DNA of 64,000 bases from Hyphomicrobium sp. (GTDB taxonomy: Bacteria; Pseudomonadota; Alphaproteobacteria; Rhizobiales; Hyphomicrobiaceae). A program made the translations under genes and the position numbers. Under the pieces are notes generated by a model. The model was given only the letters and a program-made list of their open reading frames with translations. It was not told the DNA's origin and did no database searches. The stretch covers positions 558,001 through 622,000 of the forward strand of contig NZ_JAIETU010000005.1 in assembly GCF_019744875.1 (NCBI RefSeq), in the 5' to 3' direction. Positions within the stretch are counted from its first letter, which is position 1. Every line of letters starts with the position of its first letter. This document shows positions 15,879-24,317 of the stretch, in pieces.

Positions 15879-16499
15879 ATGGAAGAGTGGCAAGAGTTAG
15901 CGGCGAAGGAACGCGACTTCTTCGCGCGAGAGTACCTCGAATGCGAGACAGACGAGGAAGCCGAAGCGATCATAGGGCCGATCGAAGAGCGGTTGCGTTG
16001 CCTCGAAGATCAGATGCGCTCCAGACCGTTCCACGGAACGCCAGTCGAAATTATGGCTCTTGCCGTGATGGCACTTCGACATCAAGACATCGTAGGGCCT
16101 GACGCGGTAAAATTCGATGGGTCAATGCGTTCGCTTTACAGCGACGACATCGCAGAACGGTCCGCGGCCGAACTCATACGTCATGTTTGCGGGCTTGCCC
16201 AGGCAAGTGGGCTATTCCCTATTCTTTCAATCGCGGACTTCCGCCGGCGGCCCGACCTTAAGTTGCTCGACCTCGGCAAGTGTTTCGAGGAGGGATCGCG
16301 CGTCTCGGAGAATGTCGTCGGGATGTATGCTGACGAAGCGCTGGGATTGAGAGCCCATACAGTAGCCGGAGTCCGAGTGAAAATGCAGGCGCTCGCACAT
16401 TTAAGCCGGACACTCGGAGCTGACGAAGTGGCCGAGAAACTACGTCAACTTGCGGGCGAAATGCGCGTCGCTGCGAGGGGCCGCAATCCCTCGATCTGA
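15879..16499 (+). CDS. hypothetical protein downstream of the ribbon-helix-helix gene
   Basis: A 206-aa protein from ATG 15879. The frame is open from 15600, and GTG 15861 or TTG 15837 are other possible starts after the upstream stop at 15825. It is acidic and mainly helical: ERDFFAREYLECETDEEAEAI, IEERLRCLEDQM, and a C-terminal half with VKMQALAHLSRTLGADEVAEKLRQLAGEM. No family recognised and no membrane segment. Close spacing with the RHH gene suggests an operon, so it may be the partner of that regulator. Confidence 0.6.
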   Translation: MEEWQELAAKERDFFAREYLECETDEEAEAIIGPIEERLRCLEDQMRSRPFHGTPVEIMALAVMALRHQDIVGPDAVKFDGSMRSLYSDDIAERSAAELIRHVCGLAQASGLFPILSIADFRRRPDLKLLDLGKCFEEGSRVSENVVGMYADEALGLRAHTVAGVRVKMQALAHLSRTLGADEVAEKLRQLAGEMRVAARGRNPSI

Positions 16500-16516
16500 G
16501 TGGTGGACCGATCAGG

Positions 16517-16607
16517 CTAGAACAGTGGATCCGCTAATGGCTGGCTCGCTTGTTGGTATATTTGTTGGTTTTGGTGAGCGCCATCATAACCTAACCTGCT
16601 GTTCTAG
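16517..16607. repeat. inverted repeat pair in an AT-richer gap
   Basis: CTAGAACAG at 16517-16525 and its exact complement CTGTTCTAG at 16599-16607, 91 bp outer span. Between them TTGTTGGT occurs twice (about 16550 and 16563). The segment lies between the accessory genes and the MerR-type gene and is AT-richer than its flanks, so it may mark the right end of the accessory block. No function shown. Confidence 0.35.
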
Positions 16608-16678
16608 ATTGATGTTTTATCTCTGTTGTGCACGGCACTCTCCCGCCACTCCCCCGCTTGCGCGCCGCGTATTGCCGA

Positions 16679-17617
16679 TTAGCTTGCGATGGGGAGCGCC
16701 TTCAATGCATCGTTCAGCCAGCCCCAGACCTCCCGGTCGGCCGCCATCGGCGACGTTTCTCCGCGCAGGATGACAAGAAGGTCGCGATAGCGCCCTAGGC
16801 GTCCGGCATAGGCATCATATTGCGAGAGATGCCAATCGAGCACGCCTCGATCCGCAGTCTTTCCCATCGCCCGCGCTGATCCTTCAAACCATTTCCTGGC
16901 GATCGTCTGCGCTTCGGCACTGTCGGGTGAAAGCCCCTCGCACGAAGCCTTGGCGGCGGCATTATAGGCTTCGATCGACACACGCTGATAGGCTTCCGGA
17001 TCGAGCGCATCGGTCCAGAACGCGGTGGTGCCCTCCTGCACCTCACGCACGAAGCTGGGATCGGCCAACAACGTCGCCAGTTCATCCCACGCCGCCAACT
17101 GTTCGGGCGTCGGATCGTCGGGTAGCTCGGGAATGCTCATATCCAGAACCTGTTGTCGCCAATCATCGTTGAGCGACGAGCCGGTGGAGATGTCGTCGAT
17201 GAAGGCCTCGATCCGCGCCTTCATCTGCTGGTTGCTTAAGCTGCTCATGGTCCAAATCCTCCTCAGGTCATCATCGGCAGGGTTTGGGAGGCGAAGGGTG
17301 GCACGCAGAACAGTTGCTGCTCGACGCTTGGACGCGATTTCGGCCTCGAGGACATCGAGCCGGGTTTGCAGCACGTCCTTCAACGTCAGGCGACGGGTCA
17401 ACAGCCTTTGGATTGTCGCCAGGTCGACCCCGGCGCCGCGAAGCGCCTGGATGAGGTCGAGACGGGCAATGTCCGTATCGGTATAGAGACGATAATTGGT
17501 CGCGGTCCGGAGCATCGGGGGTAACAACCCCTTGTCCGAATAGAACCGGATTCGCCTGACCGACTGCCCCGTCAGCCGGGCCAGTTCACCGATCGAATAT
17601 GCCGCCTTCACTCCCAT
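16679..17617 (-). CDS. MerR-family transcriptional regulator, TipA-like
   Basis: A 312-aa regulator. The N-terminal MerR winged helix is clear: YSIGELARLTGQSVRRIRFYSDKGLLPP, then NYRLYTDTDIARLDLIQALRGAGVDLATIQRLL. A coiled-coil dimerisation helix follows (QTRLDVLEAEIASKRR). The long C-terminal domain (about 125-312) is mainly helical, with Trp- and Tyr-rich segments (KWFEGSARAMG, YDAYAGRLGRYRDLL), as in TipA-type drug- or ligand-sensing regulators. The target promoter is unknown; no MerR-type operator with a 19-bp spacer is evident beside it. Downstream on the same strand nothing is close enough to be co-transcribed with certainty. Confidence 0.88.
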   Translation of the reverse strand: MGVKAAYSIGELARLTGQSVRRIRFYSDKGLLPPMLRTATNYRLYTDTDIARLDLIQALRGAGVDLATIQRLLTRRLTLKDVLQTRLDVLEAEIASKRRAATVLRATLRLPNPADDDLRRIWTMSSLSNQQMKARIEAFIDDISTGSSLNDDWRQQVLDMSIPELPDDPTPEQLAAWDELATLLADPSFVREVQEGTTAFWTDALDPEAYQRVSIEAYNAAAKASCEGLSPDSAEAQTIARKWFEGSARAMGKTADRGVLDWHLSQYDAYAGRLGRYRDLLVILRGETSPMAADREVWGWLNDALKALPIAS

Positions 17618-17735
17618 GGCGTCTCAATTAGGGTCTCCACCAAGTGGAGGGTCAAGAGCTGCTTTGATCAGCGGCCAAGTCGCCTAAGCCATTTCCGCGA
17701 TGGGTCAGGCCTATCGGGCGCGACAGAGTATTTCG

Positions 17736-19577
17736 TCACAGCGTCTGCTCGCGCAGGTCGACCACGATCACGATTGCGTTGTCCGGCGCGCCTCCCGACA
17801 GCACCGCGTCGATGATGGCCTCCGCGGCGTCCTGAGCCGAAGGGCTCGCGACAATGATCTCGCGCACCCGTTCCGGAGACAGCACCTCGAATACGCCATC
17901 CGAGCCCATGACGAGGAACAGATCGTCGTCGCGCCGCTCGATCCGGATCGCGTCCGGCGCACTTCCGACAGCCGGTTTGAACGGGAACAGGCCGAGCGCG
18001 CGCGACAGCGCAATGCCGCCCTTGGCCTCGCCGCTTTCCGGCGCGCAAACCCGAAGCGGGCCCCACGGCACCAGCTCGCCGCTATCCATCATTTTCTGTT
18101 CGCGGCGGATCTCGCCTCCCCTGGCGCGCACGTCCGCAGCCTCGTCCTCACGATCGGGATGGTGGCCGGTCACGAGCTTGACGGGCGAGACGTCCGCGCC
18201 GCCTTCTGCTTTTCGGTAGAGAAAGGCGGGCGAGTCCCCAAGCCAGGACACGAACAGATCGCGGCCACGCAGCACCGCCACGGTGGCCGTGCTTCCGCAT
18301 TCGATGGCGGGCATCATGCGCTGAAGCGATGCTTCCGTCGTCTCGAATGCGGTTCGCATCGCGCGTTCGGGATCCTGCGCCTCCTTAGCCAAGGTATCGG
18401 CGAGCGCGAGAGCCAGCCTCCTCGCGGCAAACGTGCTTGTCCGCGATCCGCGCAGGCCGTCGAACACGCCCAAGACCAAAGCATCCGGCGTTTGCAGCAC
18501 GCATGCGGCGTCTTCCATCGCGCGGCGCTGCCTTCCGATGGTGCTCGCAATTCCAGCGCGCTCGATCGGAGCCGGTCCGCTTTTGCGCTCGGTCGTTGCA
18601 GGTTGGGGCGACCTCTGCCGAGGTGAGCGCGCTTTCAGAAGTCCGGCGATCTCCTCGAACTCCGGGCGATCTGCCGGACTTTCCGCCCAGCACCGCTCTG
18701 CGAGGCTCTTCAACGCTTCGTCGTCGTGCACCCAGACGGGACGATACCCCTCGGCCATGACCTTCTCGGAAAACTCAGTGCGGGGAAGCGAGCCCGGCAT
18801 GCCGGTGGCGACGTTCGCATAAGGCCTCGCGCCGGCGTGCACCACCTCGAACATGAGGATACCGAAGGCGTAGACGTCGACCTTCCGATCGTACTTGCCG
18901 TGCGCGAGCAGTTCCGGGGCCATGTGAAAGAGCGATCCGACAGGTTCTTCCAGAAATGTCGCATCGCGCAAACTCACCGTGCGATCGAAATCCGAAACCT
19001 TCGCGCGGATGTCATGCCCGCCTCCGGCATTAGCGTCCCGATCAAAGACCAGCACATTCTCGGCCTTGAGATCCCGGTGGACCAGATTGAGCGCGTGGAT
19101 GTTCACCATGGTTTCAGCGATGTCAGCCAGGATGGATCTGGCCAGATCCGCGTCGAGCATGCCGGTCCCCATTGCGACCCCGCGCAGGACCTTGTCGAGC
19201 GAGCCGCGATGAGACCGCTCCATGACGCGAATGACATGCTCTTCCGTGCCCGAGAGTCCCACAAGCTGGACGATGCCCGATGCATCCTCGATATCGCGCA
19301 GCCTGGCGTAGGCGTCGATCTCGTCGAACGCCAACGCCGAGCCGACCCACGGCGTGAACTTGTAGAGCAACGACGGCGCCGCTTCGTCCGTCACGATGAT
19401 CGTGCCATTGGGCTGCCTGCTTCCAGCGGGCGACGCGGGAGGGAGCAGGTAGGGGTGAGCGATCAGCGGTACGGCCTGGTTGGGGCAGCACAGAAGGGCA
19501 TGGAAGGGTGTCATTGCGGTCAGCCGGGCATTGGAGTGAAGGATGCGCGGTCGATTTTCTCGACCGGAGCGTTCCAT
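17736..19577 (-). CDS. bifunctional Ser/Thr protein kinase (N-terminal) and PP2C phosphatase (C-terminal)
   Basis: A 613-aa cytosolic protein combining a Hanks-type kinase and a PP2C-type phosphatase. Kinase, about 60-320: candidate ATP-binding Lys K73, catalytic loop HRDLKAEN at 168-175, APE at 220-222, and D234 in DVYAFGILMFEV. The metal-binding motif reads DFD at 196-198 instead of DFG. PP2C, about 340-610: RRAMED, VFDG (D373, G374; DGLRG where DGHGG is usual), GSTATVAV, WLGDSPAF, GSDGVFE (D560), and D599-N600. All metal-binding acids are kept, so phosphatase activity is likely. There is no membrane helix or PASTA repeat. ATG 19514 is an alternative start. Substrates unknown. Confidence 0.9.
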   Translation of the reverse strand: MERSGRENRPRILHSNARLTAMTPFHALLCCPNQAVPLIAHPYLLPPASPAGSRQPNGTIIVTDEAAPSLLYKFTPWVGSALAFDEIDAYARLRDIEDASGIVQLVGLSGTEEHVIRVMERSHRGSLDKVLRGVAMGTGMLDADLARSILADIAETMVNIHALNLVHRDLKAENVLVFDRDANAGGGHDIRAKVSDFDRTVSLRDATFLEEPVGSLFHMAPELLAHGKYDRKVDVYAFGILMFEVVHAGARPYANVATGMPGSLPRTEFSEKVMAEGYRPVWVHDDEALKSLAERCWAESPADRPEFEEIAGLLKARSPRQRSPQPATTERKSGPAPIERAGIASTIGRQRRAMEDAACVLQTPDALVLGVFDGLRGSRTSTFAARRLALALADTLAKEAQDPERAMRTAFETTEASLQRMMPAIECGSTATVAVLRGRDLFVSWLGDSPAFLYRKAEGGADVSPVKLVTGHHPDREDEAADVRARGGEIRREQKMMDSGELVPWGPLRVCAPESGEAKGGIALSRALGLFPFKPAVGSAPDAIRIERRDDDLFLVMGSDGVFEVLSPERVREIIVASPSAQDAAEAIIDAVLSGGAPDNAIVIVVDLREQTL

Positions 19578-19672
19578 CGCACACGCGCGGAACGATCGCT
19601 ATTCCGGCAATGCCGAGCAGGTCTGCATCATACTCGGATGCCAACGTACGATCGGGGCTCGTGCGACATCGA

Positions 19673-20803
19673 TCAGAGGAACCGGCTCAGCGAAAACAAC
19701 GAGAGATCGAAGCGCGCGGCGCGCGCGGTTACGAGGTCGGCCAGAATCTCGCCGATGGCGCTCGCGAATTTGAAACCGTGGCCCGAGCAGGGCGAGGCGA
19801 CGATCACGTCTTCGAAGCCGGGCAGGCGATCGATGATGAAATGCTCGTCGGGCGTGTTCGTGAACATGCAGGTGCGGAGCGCCAGCACGTCGCCGTCCGC
19901 GTCGGGAAAGAACTCCGCCACGCCGCGACGCAGCACCGCTTCGTCGGCCGCCGTCGGCTCACGCGAGAGCTGCTCCGGCGCGCCCTGCTCGTGCAGGTGA
20001 TGATAGAGCCCGATCTTGAAGCCCGGCACGTTCCAGACCGGGAACTGGTAGAAATGACCGAGATCGCCTTTCAGGTTCGACACGGGAAACGCGCCGAGCC
20101 GGAACAGCTCCGGGCGTTTGGGCTGAAACCAGCCGAGCACTTGGCGCTCCGGAACTGCGGTGGCGCTGAGGCCGGGCACGAGCTCGCCGACCCACGCGCC
20201 GGCTGACACGATGACCTGGCCGGCTTCGTATACGCCGCGCCCGGTGCGCACGCGCACGCCGCCGCCCGCAATCGGCGTCATGTCCAGCACCGGCTCGCGG
20301 GCGCGCAGCACGGCACCGCTTTGCAGTGCGAGGTTGGCCGCCGCGACGATGGCGCGTTCCGACGCCACGAAGCCGCCTTCGGGCTGGTGGAGCGCGACGA
20401 AATTCTCCGGCAGCCGATAACCCGGATAACGCGCCATGGCGTCCGCAGCGCTGAGGACCTCGTGGTCGAGGCCATGCTGACGGCAGCTCGCGAGCGCGCC
20501 CTCGACGATCTTGCTGCCGCTCGCGCCGATGTCGAGCGAACCGGTGATCCACAGGAGCTGCTCGCCCGCAAGCTGCTCCGTTTCCCGCCACAACTCATAA
20601 GCCCGGCGCAGGATCGGCACGTAGGCGGGATGCTCGAAGTAGGCGAGGCGGATGATGCGATTGACGCCGTGCGAGGAGCCCATGGCGTTTGGAATGTCGT
20701 AGCGGTCGAGGGCGAGCACCTTCTGGCCGCGCCGCGCGAGCTGCCAGCAGGCGGCCGCGCCCATGGCGCCCGTGCCGACGACGATGACATCGAATGCAGC
20801 CAT
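19673..20803 (-). CDS. FAD-dependent oxidoreductase, monomeric sarcosine oxidase / N-methyltryptophan oxidase type
   Basis: A 376-aa flavoenzyme of the DAO family. The Rossmann motif VIVVGTGAMG (6-15) binds FAD. C339 in ASPCSGHGFKF sits where monomeric sarcosine oxidases attach FAD covalently through Cys. GSSHGVNRIIRLAYFEHPAYVPI and HQPEGGFV are family-typical. It would oxidise an N-methylated or secondary amino acid to an imine, making hydrogen peroxide. ATG 20803 was chosen because the glycine-rich motif then starts at the usual distance; the frame extends to 21112. The exact substrate cannot be read. Confidence 0.9.
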   Translation of the reverse strand: MAAFDVIVVGTGAMGAAACWQLARRGQKVLALDRYDIPNAMGSSHGVNRIIRLAYFEHPAYVPILRRAYELWRETEQLAGEQLLWITGSLDIGASGSKIVEGALASCRQHGLDHEVLSAADAMARYPGYRLPENFVALHQPEGGFVASERAIVAAANLALQSGAVLRAREPVLDMTPIAGGGVRVRTGRGVYEAGQVIVSAGAWVGELVPGLSATAVPERQVLGWFQPKRPELFRLGAFPVSNLKGDLGHFYQFPVWNVPGFKIGLYHHLHEQGAPEQLSREPTAADEAVLRRGVAEFFPDADGDVLALRTCMFTNTPDEHFIIDRLPGFEDVIVASPCSGHGFKFASAIGEILADLVTARAARFDLSLFSLSRFL

Positions 20804-20829
20804 GATGCGTGCGCTCCGTTGCGGATGGT

Positions 20830-21963
20830 TCAGACGCCGATGCGCGTTGCGCGCGCGATCAGGCTCGCGAGGCGATCGAGATGGTTTTCGCGCATCGGCG
20901 CAAGGCTCGCGGCCGTCTCCGCGACGCGTTGCGCATCGAGGCCGGCGAGAGGAAGAACGGCAAGCCATCGCTCCGCAACGAGACCGGCCACGGCTTCGTC
21001 GTCGCGGTGCGGGCGCGTGATTTCCGGTGCGAGCGCGATGGCCGGGCGTCGCGACAGCGCGGCTTCCGTCGTCATCGACATGGAATCGGCCGTGACGAGC
21101 ATCACGTCGCAATCGAACGCGGCATCGATGGAGCCGGGACCGGCGACGCGAAAATCGATCATCGAGACGGCACCTGCGGCGCGCTCGACAACGGGCGCGA
21201 GGGCCGCGTAGGCGATCTCAGGCGTGCGCGGCGAGGTGGCGAGGGTGATGCGGCATGCCCACTGCGCGGCGAGGGCTTCGACCAAGTTTGCGAGCCGCAC
21301 CCAGTCTTCAGATTTGAAATCCGCGTTGGGCGTCGGTCCGCCGATCAGCAGACCCACGCGTGCGCCGCGCATCGCATCGGCTGTCGCGATGGCGCGCGGC
21401 GGCGGCGACCGGTCCGGGTCGAAGGGCGTGGGCTTTGCGCCAGCCATCACCACCGGTGGGCGGGCGACGGAGGGATAGGGCGTCAACACGAGGCTGAACC
21501 CTTCGAGGGGAAAGCCGCGCGTCGACCCGCTGAACACATTCGGCGCGCCCAGAATTTTCGCGAGCACGACGTTGGCGCCGAGCGTGGCGCCGCCCGACGA
21601 CACGATGATGTCCGGCTTGGAGATCGCGCGAGGATCGATGCCATGCAGGCGCAGCACGCTGCGCGGCGGCAGGAGGCGGCCGAGCTTGGGAATAAAACCC
21701 TTCGGTAGCGGCAGCCGCGTTTTCAGCTCGACGCGATCGACCACGACGGGGCCACGCCGTTTCAGGGCCGCCACCACGCCTTCGCTTTGCCGATAATGCC
21801 CGGGGCGGCCATCCGAGATGAGCAGCACGCGGGTGGCGGGTGCCGCGAGGGCGGGCTGTCGTTTCTGGTCGGGCAGGCTGTGTCTCGCTCGCTGGCGCTG
21901 AAGAGCCGTATTGTCGGCGTGCGCCCCGGTCTTGTCCATATTCCTCGCAACGGTCTCGGGCAA
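20830..21963 (-). CDS. ELM1/GtrOC1-family putative glycosyltransferase-like protein
   Basis: A 377-aa protein of the mitochondrial-fission ELM1/GtrOC1 family of alphaproteobacteria, earlier named nucleoside-diphosphate-sugar epimerase-like. Family landmarks are ISDGRPGHYRQSEGVVAAL at the first beta-alpha unit, IIVSSGGATLGANVVLAK, LLIGGPTPNADF, and a second Rossmann-like half with VTADSMSMTTEAALSRRPA. The two-domain layout with a Gly-rich loop and a DS-x-SM motif resembles GT-B glycosyltransferases. It lies 26 bp upstream of the flavoenzyme on the same strand, so the two could be co-transcribed. The N-terminal about 45 residues are low in conservation, and a later start is possible. Confidence 0.85.
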   Translation of the reverse strand: MPETVARNMDKTGAHADNTALQRQRARHSLPDQKRQPALAAPATRVLLISDGRPGHYRQSEGVVAALKRRGPVVVDRVELKTRLPLPKGFIPKLGRLLPPRSVLRLHGIDPRAISKPDIIVSSGGATLGANVVLAKILGAPNVFSGSTRGFPLEGFSLVLTPYPSVARPPVVMAGAKPTPFDPDRSPPPRAIATADAMRGARVGLLIGGPTPNADFKSEDWVRLANLVEALAAQWACRITLATSPRTPEIAYAALAPVVERAAGAVSMIDFRVAGPGSIDAAFDCDVMLVTADSMSMTTEAALSRRPAIALAPEITRPHRDDEAVAGLVAERWLAVLPLAGLDAQRVAETAASLAPMRENHLDRLASLIARATRIGV

Positions 21964-22208
21964 CGGCTTGCGGGGTTCCTGACCGCTCGGGAGATGCCCC
22001 GACGCAACGCCTCGACTGCCGAAATCGCAGCCCCGGCCGTTAATCTTGACTGGTCGGGCGCGGCCCGGAATCTAGTGCGTCGTTTGTCGCAATGTCTTGC
22101 GATGAACCGGTATCCACTTGGTCGGAAAATGCTCTCGGCCGCGTTTGCCCCCTTCCTGCATCCTCTTGCATACTGGGGCGGCCCTTTCGTATCGACAGGA
22201 CCCTATTC

Positions 22209-23417
22209 ATGTCCCTCGGCGCCCGCCTCTTCGTGTTCTTCGTCTACCTTTTGCTGGGGCTCTCGTTCCTGGCAGTGCCGGCGGTGCTGGTGTGGGAGTT
22301 CGGGCTCGACCGGGCGATGGACTTCGCCACATTCGACAGCCACCTGTTCCTCTTCTTCCCGACGCTCGGTCTCGTCGCGCTGGCGGCCTTCTATTTGCCG
22401 TCGTGCGCCTTCGTGGACATGTACTGGCGACACGTGACGCTGGGGCCGATCCGTTTTCTGGTCGGACTCGCCGTGCTCGCGGCGGCGGCCGTGCACATCG
22501 CCTCGGGGCTCGCGGCGAACCCGCACCGCTCGGTGTGGGACATCGAGCCGGCGACGCTCGCGGCCGACAAGAGCCAGCCGGCCGGATGCGGCGGCGAAGC
22601 GCGCCCCTGCGAGCGCATCGCCCTGATCGACGGCATCGCGAACCTGCGCGAGGTGAGCCAGCGCCGCCTGGGCGTGCGCGAGTTCTACCGGGCGTGCCAG
22701 GCCGAACCGCTGATCGAGCCCGATGCCGCCGAGGAAGCGCGCCGGTTCTGCTTCGCCTCGACGCCCCTTTCAGCGACGCCGCGTCTCAGCAACGACACAG
22801 AGTGCTGCCAGGCGCAGCGGCGGTACCAAACCGCCATCGACACCTACTATCAGGACCCGACGCAGCAATCGATCACGGGGCGCGTGCACAAGCTGCTGCT
22901 GCCAGGGAAAGTGTTCTTCCTGTTCATCCTGCTGGCCATCAGCGTGATGCTGACGTTCCGCCATTCGGGCGTGAAGCGGCATTATCCGGATCGCGTCAGC
23001 CGCATCGAGTTGTGCGTGCTGGTCGGCGCGGCGGCGATGATCTTCTTCCCGCTCATGAGCCAGGGTTATGTGCAATCGGCCGACGCGTTGTTCGGCGTGC
23101 AGCAGAAGGGCGGCTTCCGCTCCATCGTGACGATGATGAGCTTCCTGTTCGGGGCGTGGGCGATGCTGCTGCTGCTGTTCTCGTTCCGCCAGCACGATCA
23201 GGATCTGGAGCTGGCGGCAAAGCTCGCCGGTGTCGCCGCAAGTACCATCGCGGTGTTCAAATACGACATCCTGGTTTCGATTATCGTGCGCTACATCGGA
23301 TCGGGCGCGGATGAGTTCTCCGTGCTGCTGCTGGCGGCGCTCGCGCTGATCGCTGTGATCGTTCTGCTTTCGCCGCTGGCGCGCCGTATCGCGGTCGGGT
23401 CCGACACCGCGGCGTAA
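22209..23417 (+). CDS. multi-span membrane protein of unknown function
   Basis: A 402-aa inner-membrane protein from ATG 22209; an open frame begins at 22092. Three membrane helices occupy the first about 100 residues (FVFFVYLLLGLSFLAVPAVL; LFFPTLGLVALAAFYL; FLVGLAVLAAAAVHIASG). A periplasmic-type loop of about 150 residues with several Cys (GCGGEARPCERI, ACQAE, CFAST, ECCQAQ) follows, then four further helices (VFFLFILLAISVMLTF and others) to a C-terminal one. The Cys pairs may form disulphides. I recognise no family. It is divergent from the ELM1-like gene. Confidence 0.75.
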   Translation: MSLGARLFVFFVYLLLGLSFLAVPAVLVWEFGLDRAMDFATFDSHLFLFFPTLGLVALAAFYLPSCAFVDMYWRHVTLGPIRFLVGLAVLAAAAVHIASGLAANPHRSVWDIEPATLAADKSQPAGCGGEARPCERIALIDGIANLREVSQRRLGVREFYRACQAEPLIEPDAAEEARRFCFASTPLSATPRLSNDTECCQAQRRYQTAIDTYYQDPTQQSITGRVHKLLLPGKVFFLFILLAISVMLTFRHSGVKRHYPDRVSRIELCVLVGAAAMIFFPLMSQGYVQSADALFGVQQKGGFRSIVTMMSFLFGAWAMLLLLFSFRQHDQDLELAAKLAGVAASTIAVFKYDILVSIIVRYIGSGADEFSVLLLAALALIAVIVLLSPLARRIAVGSDTAA

Positions 23418-23552
23418 CCTGCGACGCGCGTTGCTCTCGACCGGCAACGCCCTTCAACCGGCAACGCGGGCGCGTGCCGGTGCATCAACGGCCGGTCGTC
23501 GTTCAAACTTCGGTGCAGCCGCGGGCAACCGCCGCGGCGGGGCGGCCTGCGC

Positions 23553-23951
23553 CTAGTGGCGCAGATCCGCCTCGGCTTCTTCCATGCGCGACTTCAACAC
23601 CGTGGCGGTTTCATCGGCGAGCTTCTGATTGAGCCGCGCGAAATACTGGAACTCCGCCTGATACTGCTGCTGCGCGCGCTGGACGAAGTCCGAGTAGGCG
23701 AAAAAGACGTCCTGCACGGTTCTGCATTCCATGAAGCGCTTCGAGGCCGCCATGTCTTCCTTCATGCGGCGGTTCACGAAGCCGAGCCATTCGTTGTTGG
23801 CTCGTGATACCTGTTCGATCAGGCGTCCGTTGATCTCCGTCATGGCCTCCAGCATCGGCCTGTTGATGCTCATCCATGTATCGAGAGAGGCGAGGCCCGG
23901 ATTCTTATCCAAGCCCTGGTCGGCTAGCGATCTTGACGCATTCGCATTCAT
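23553..23951 (-). CDS. phasin-family protein
   Basis: A 132-aa helical protein matching phasins, the amphipathic coat proteins of polyhydroxyalkanoate granules. Typical features are a long helix with EAMTEINGRLIEQVSRANNEWLGFV, then R.VQDVFFAYSDFVQRAQQQYQAEFQYF and a final ADETATVL helix. I chose ATG 23951 because GGAGGAG lies 8 nt upstream; the frame extends to 24086 with unrelated sequence. It is divergent from an SDR-type reductase gene, an arrangement that would suit PHA metabolism, though no phaC is in the window. Confidence 0.85.
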   Translation of the reverse strand: MNANASRSLADQGLDKNPGLASLDTWMSINRPMLEAMTEINGRLIEQVSRANNEWLGFVNRRMKEDMAASKRFMECRTVQDVFFAYSDFVQRAQQQYQAEFQYFARLNQKLADETATVLKSRMEEAEADLRH

Positions 23952-24317
23952 CGTACGCTCCTCCACCAGTGGGCCGGCACACATGAGCCGGCTCCTACGC
24001 GACGTGTTTTTTTGCTCACGACTTCGGGGTAATGCGATCTCCGTTGAAAAGTTGCTGTTTCGAAATGCCGGGATCATGGACTTCAATGTCTAGGACAGTG
24101 CCGGCTCTTCGGTCCGCCAGGCTGGCGCGCGGCAGGTTTTCAGCTGCGATTGCGACGCCGGATTACCCGCGGGCGAAACGCCAAGCGGACTAGTGTTGCG
24201 CTGGCCGCACGCGCGTGCTGTTCACATTCGGAGTTATCCACAGCATATGCCGTGAACTGTCATATTAAACCCTGACGCCCCTCAACGCAAAATTTCGCCA
24301 AGTCCCGGAGCGCGCAC
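23952..24317. promoter_or_regulatory. 366-bp divergent promoter region with a perfect DnaA-box match
   Basis: Region between the phasin (minus) and SDR (plus) genes. It contains no supported gene. At 24234-24242 it has TTATCCACA, the consensus DnaA box, 76 bp upstream of the SDR start. I see only this one copy, so an origin is not supported; control by DnaA or chance are the options. A run of T and A near 24008-24020 and AT-rich sequence near 24258-24270 may hold promoters. Confidence 0.4.

Noticed and set aside
24234-24242. Replication origin at the DnaA box
   Set aside because: Only one 9-mer and no AT-rich unwinding element or cluster was seen.
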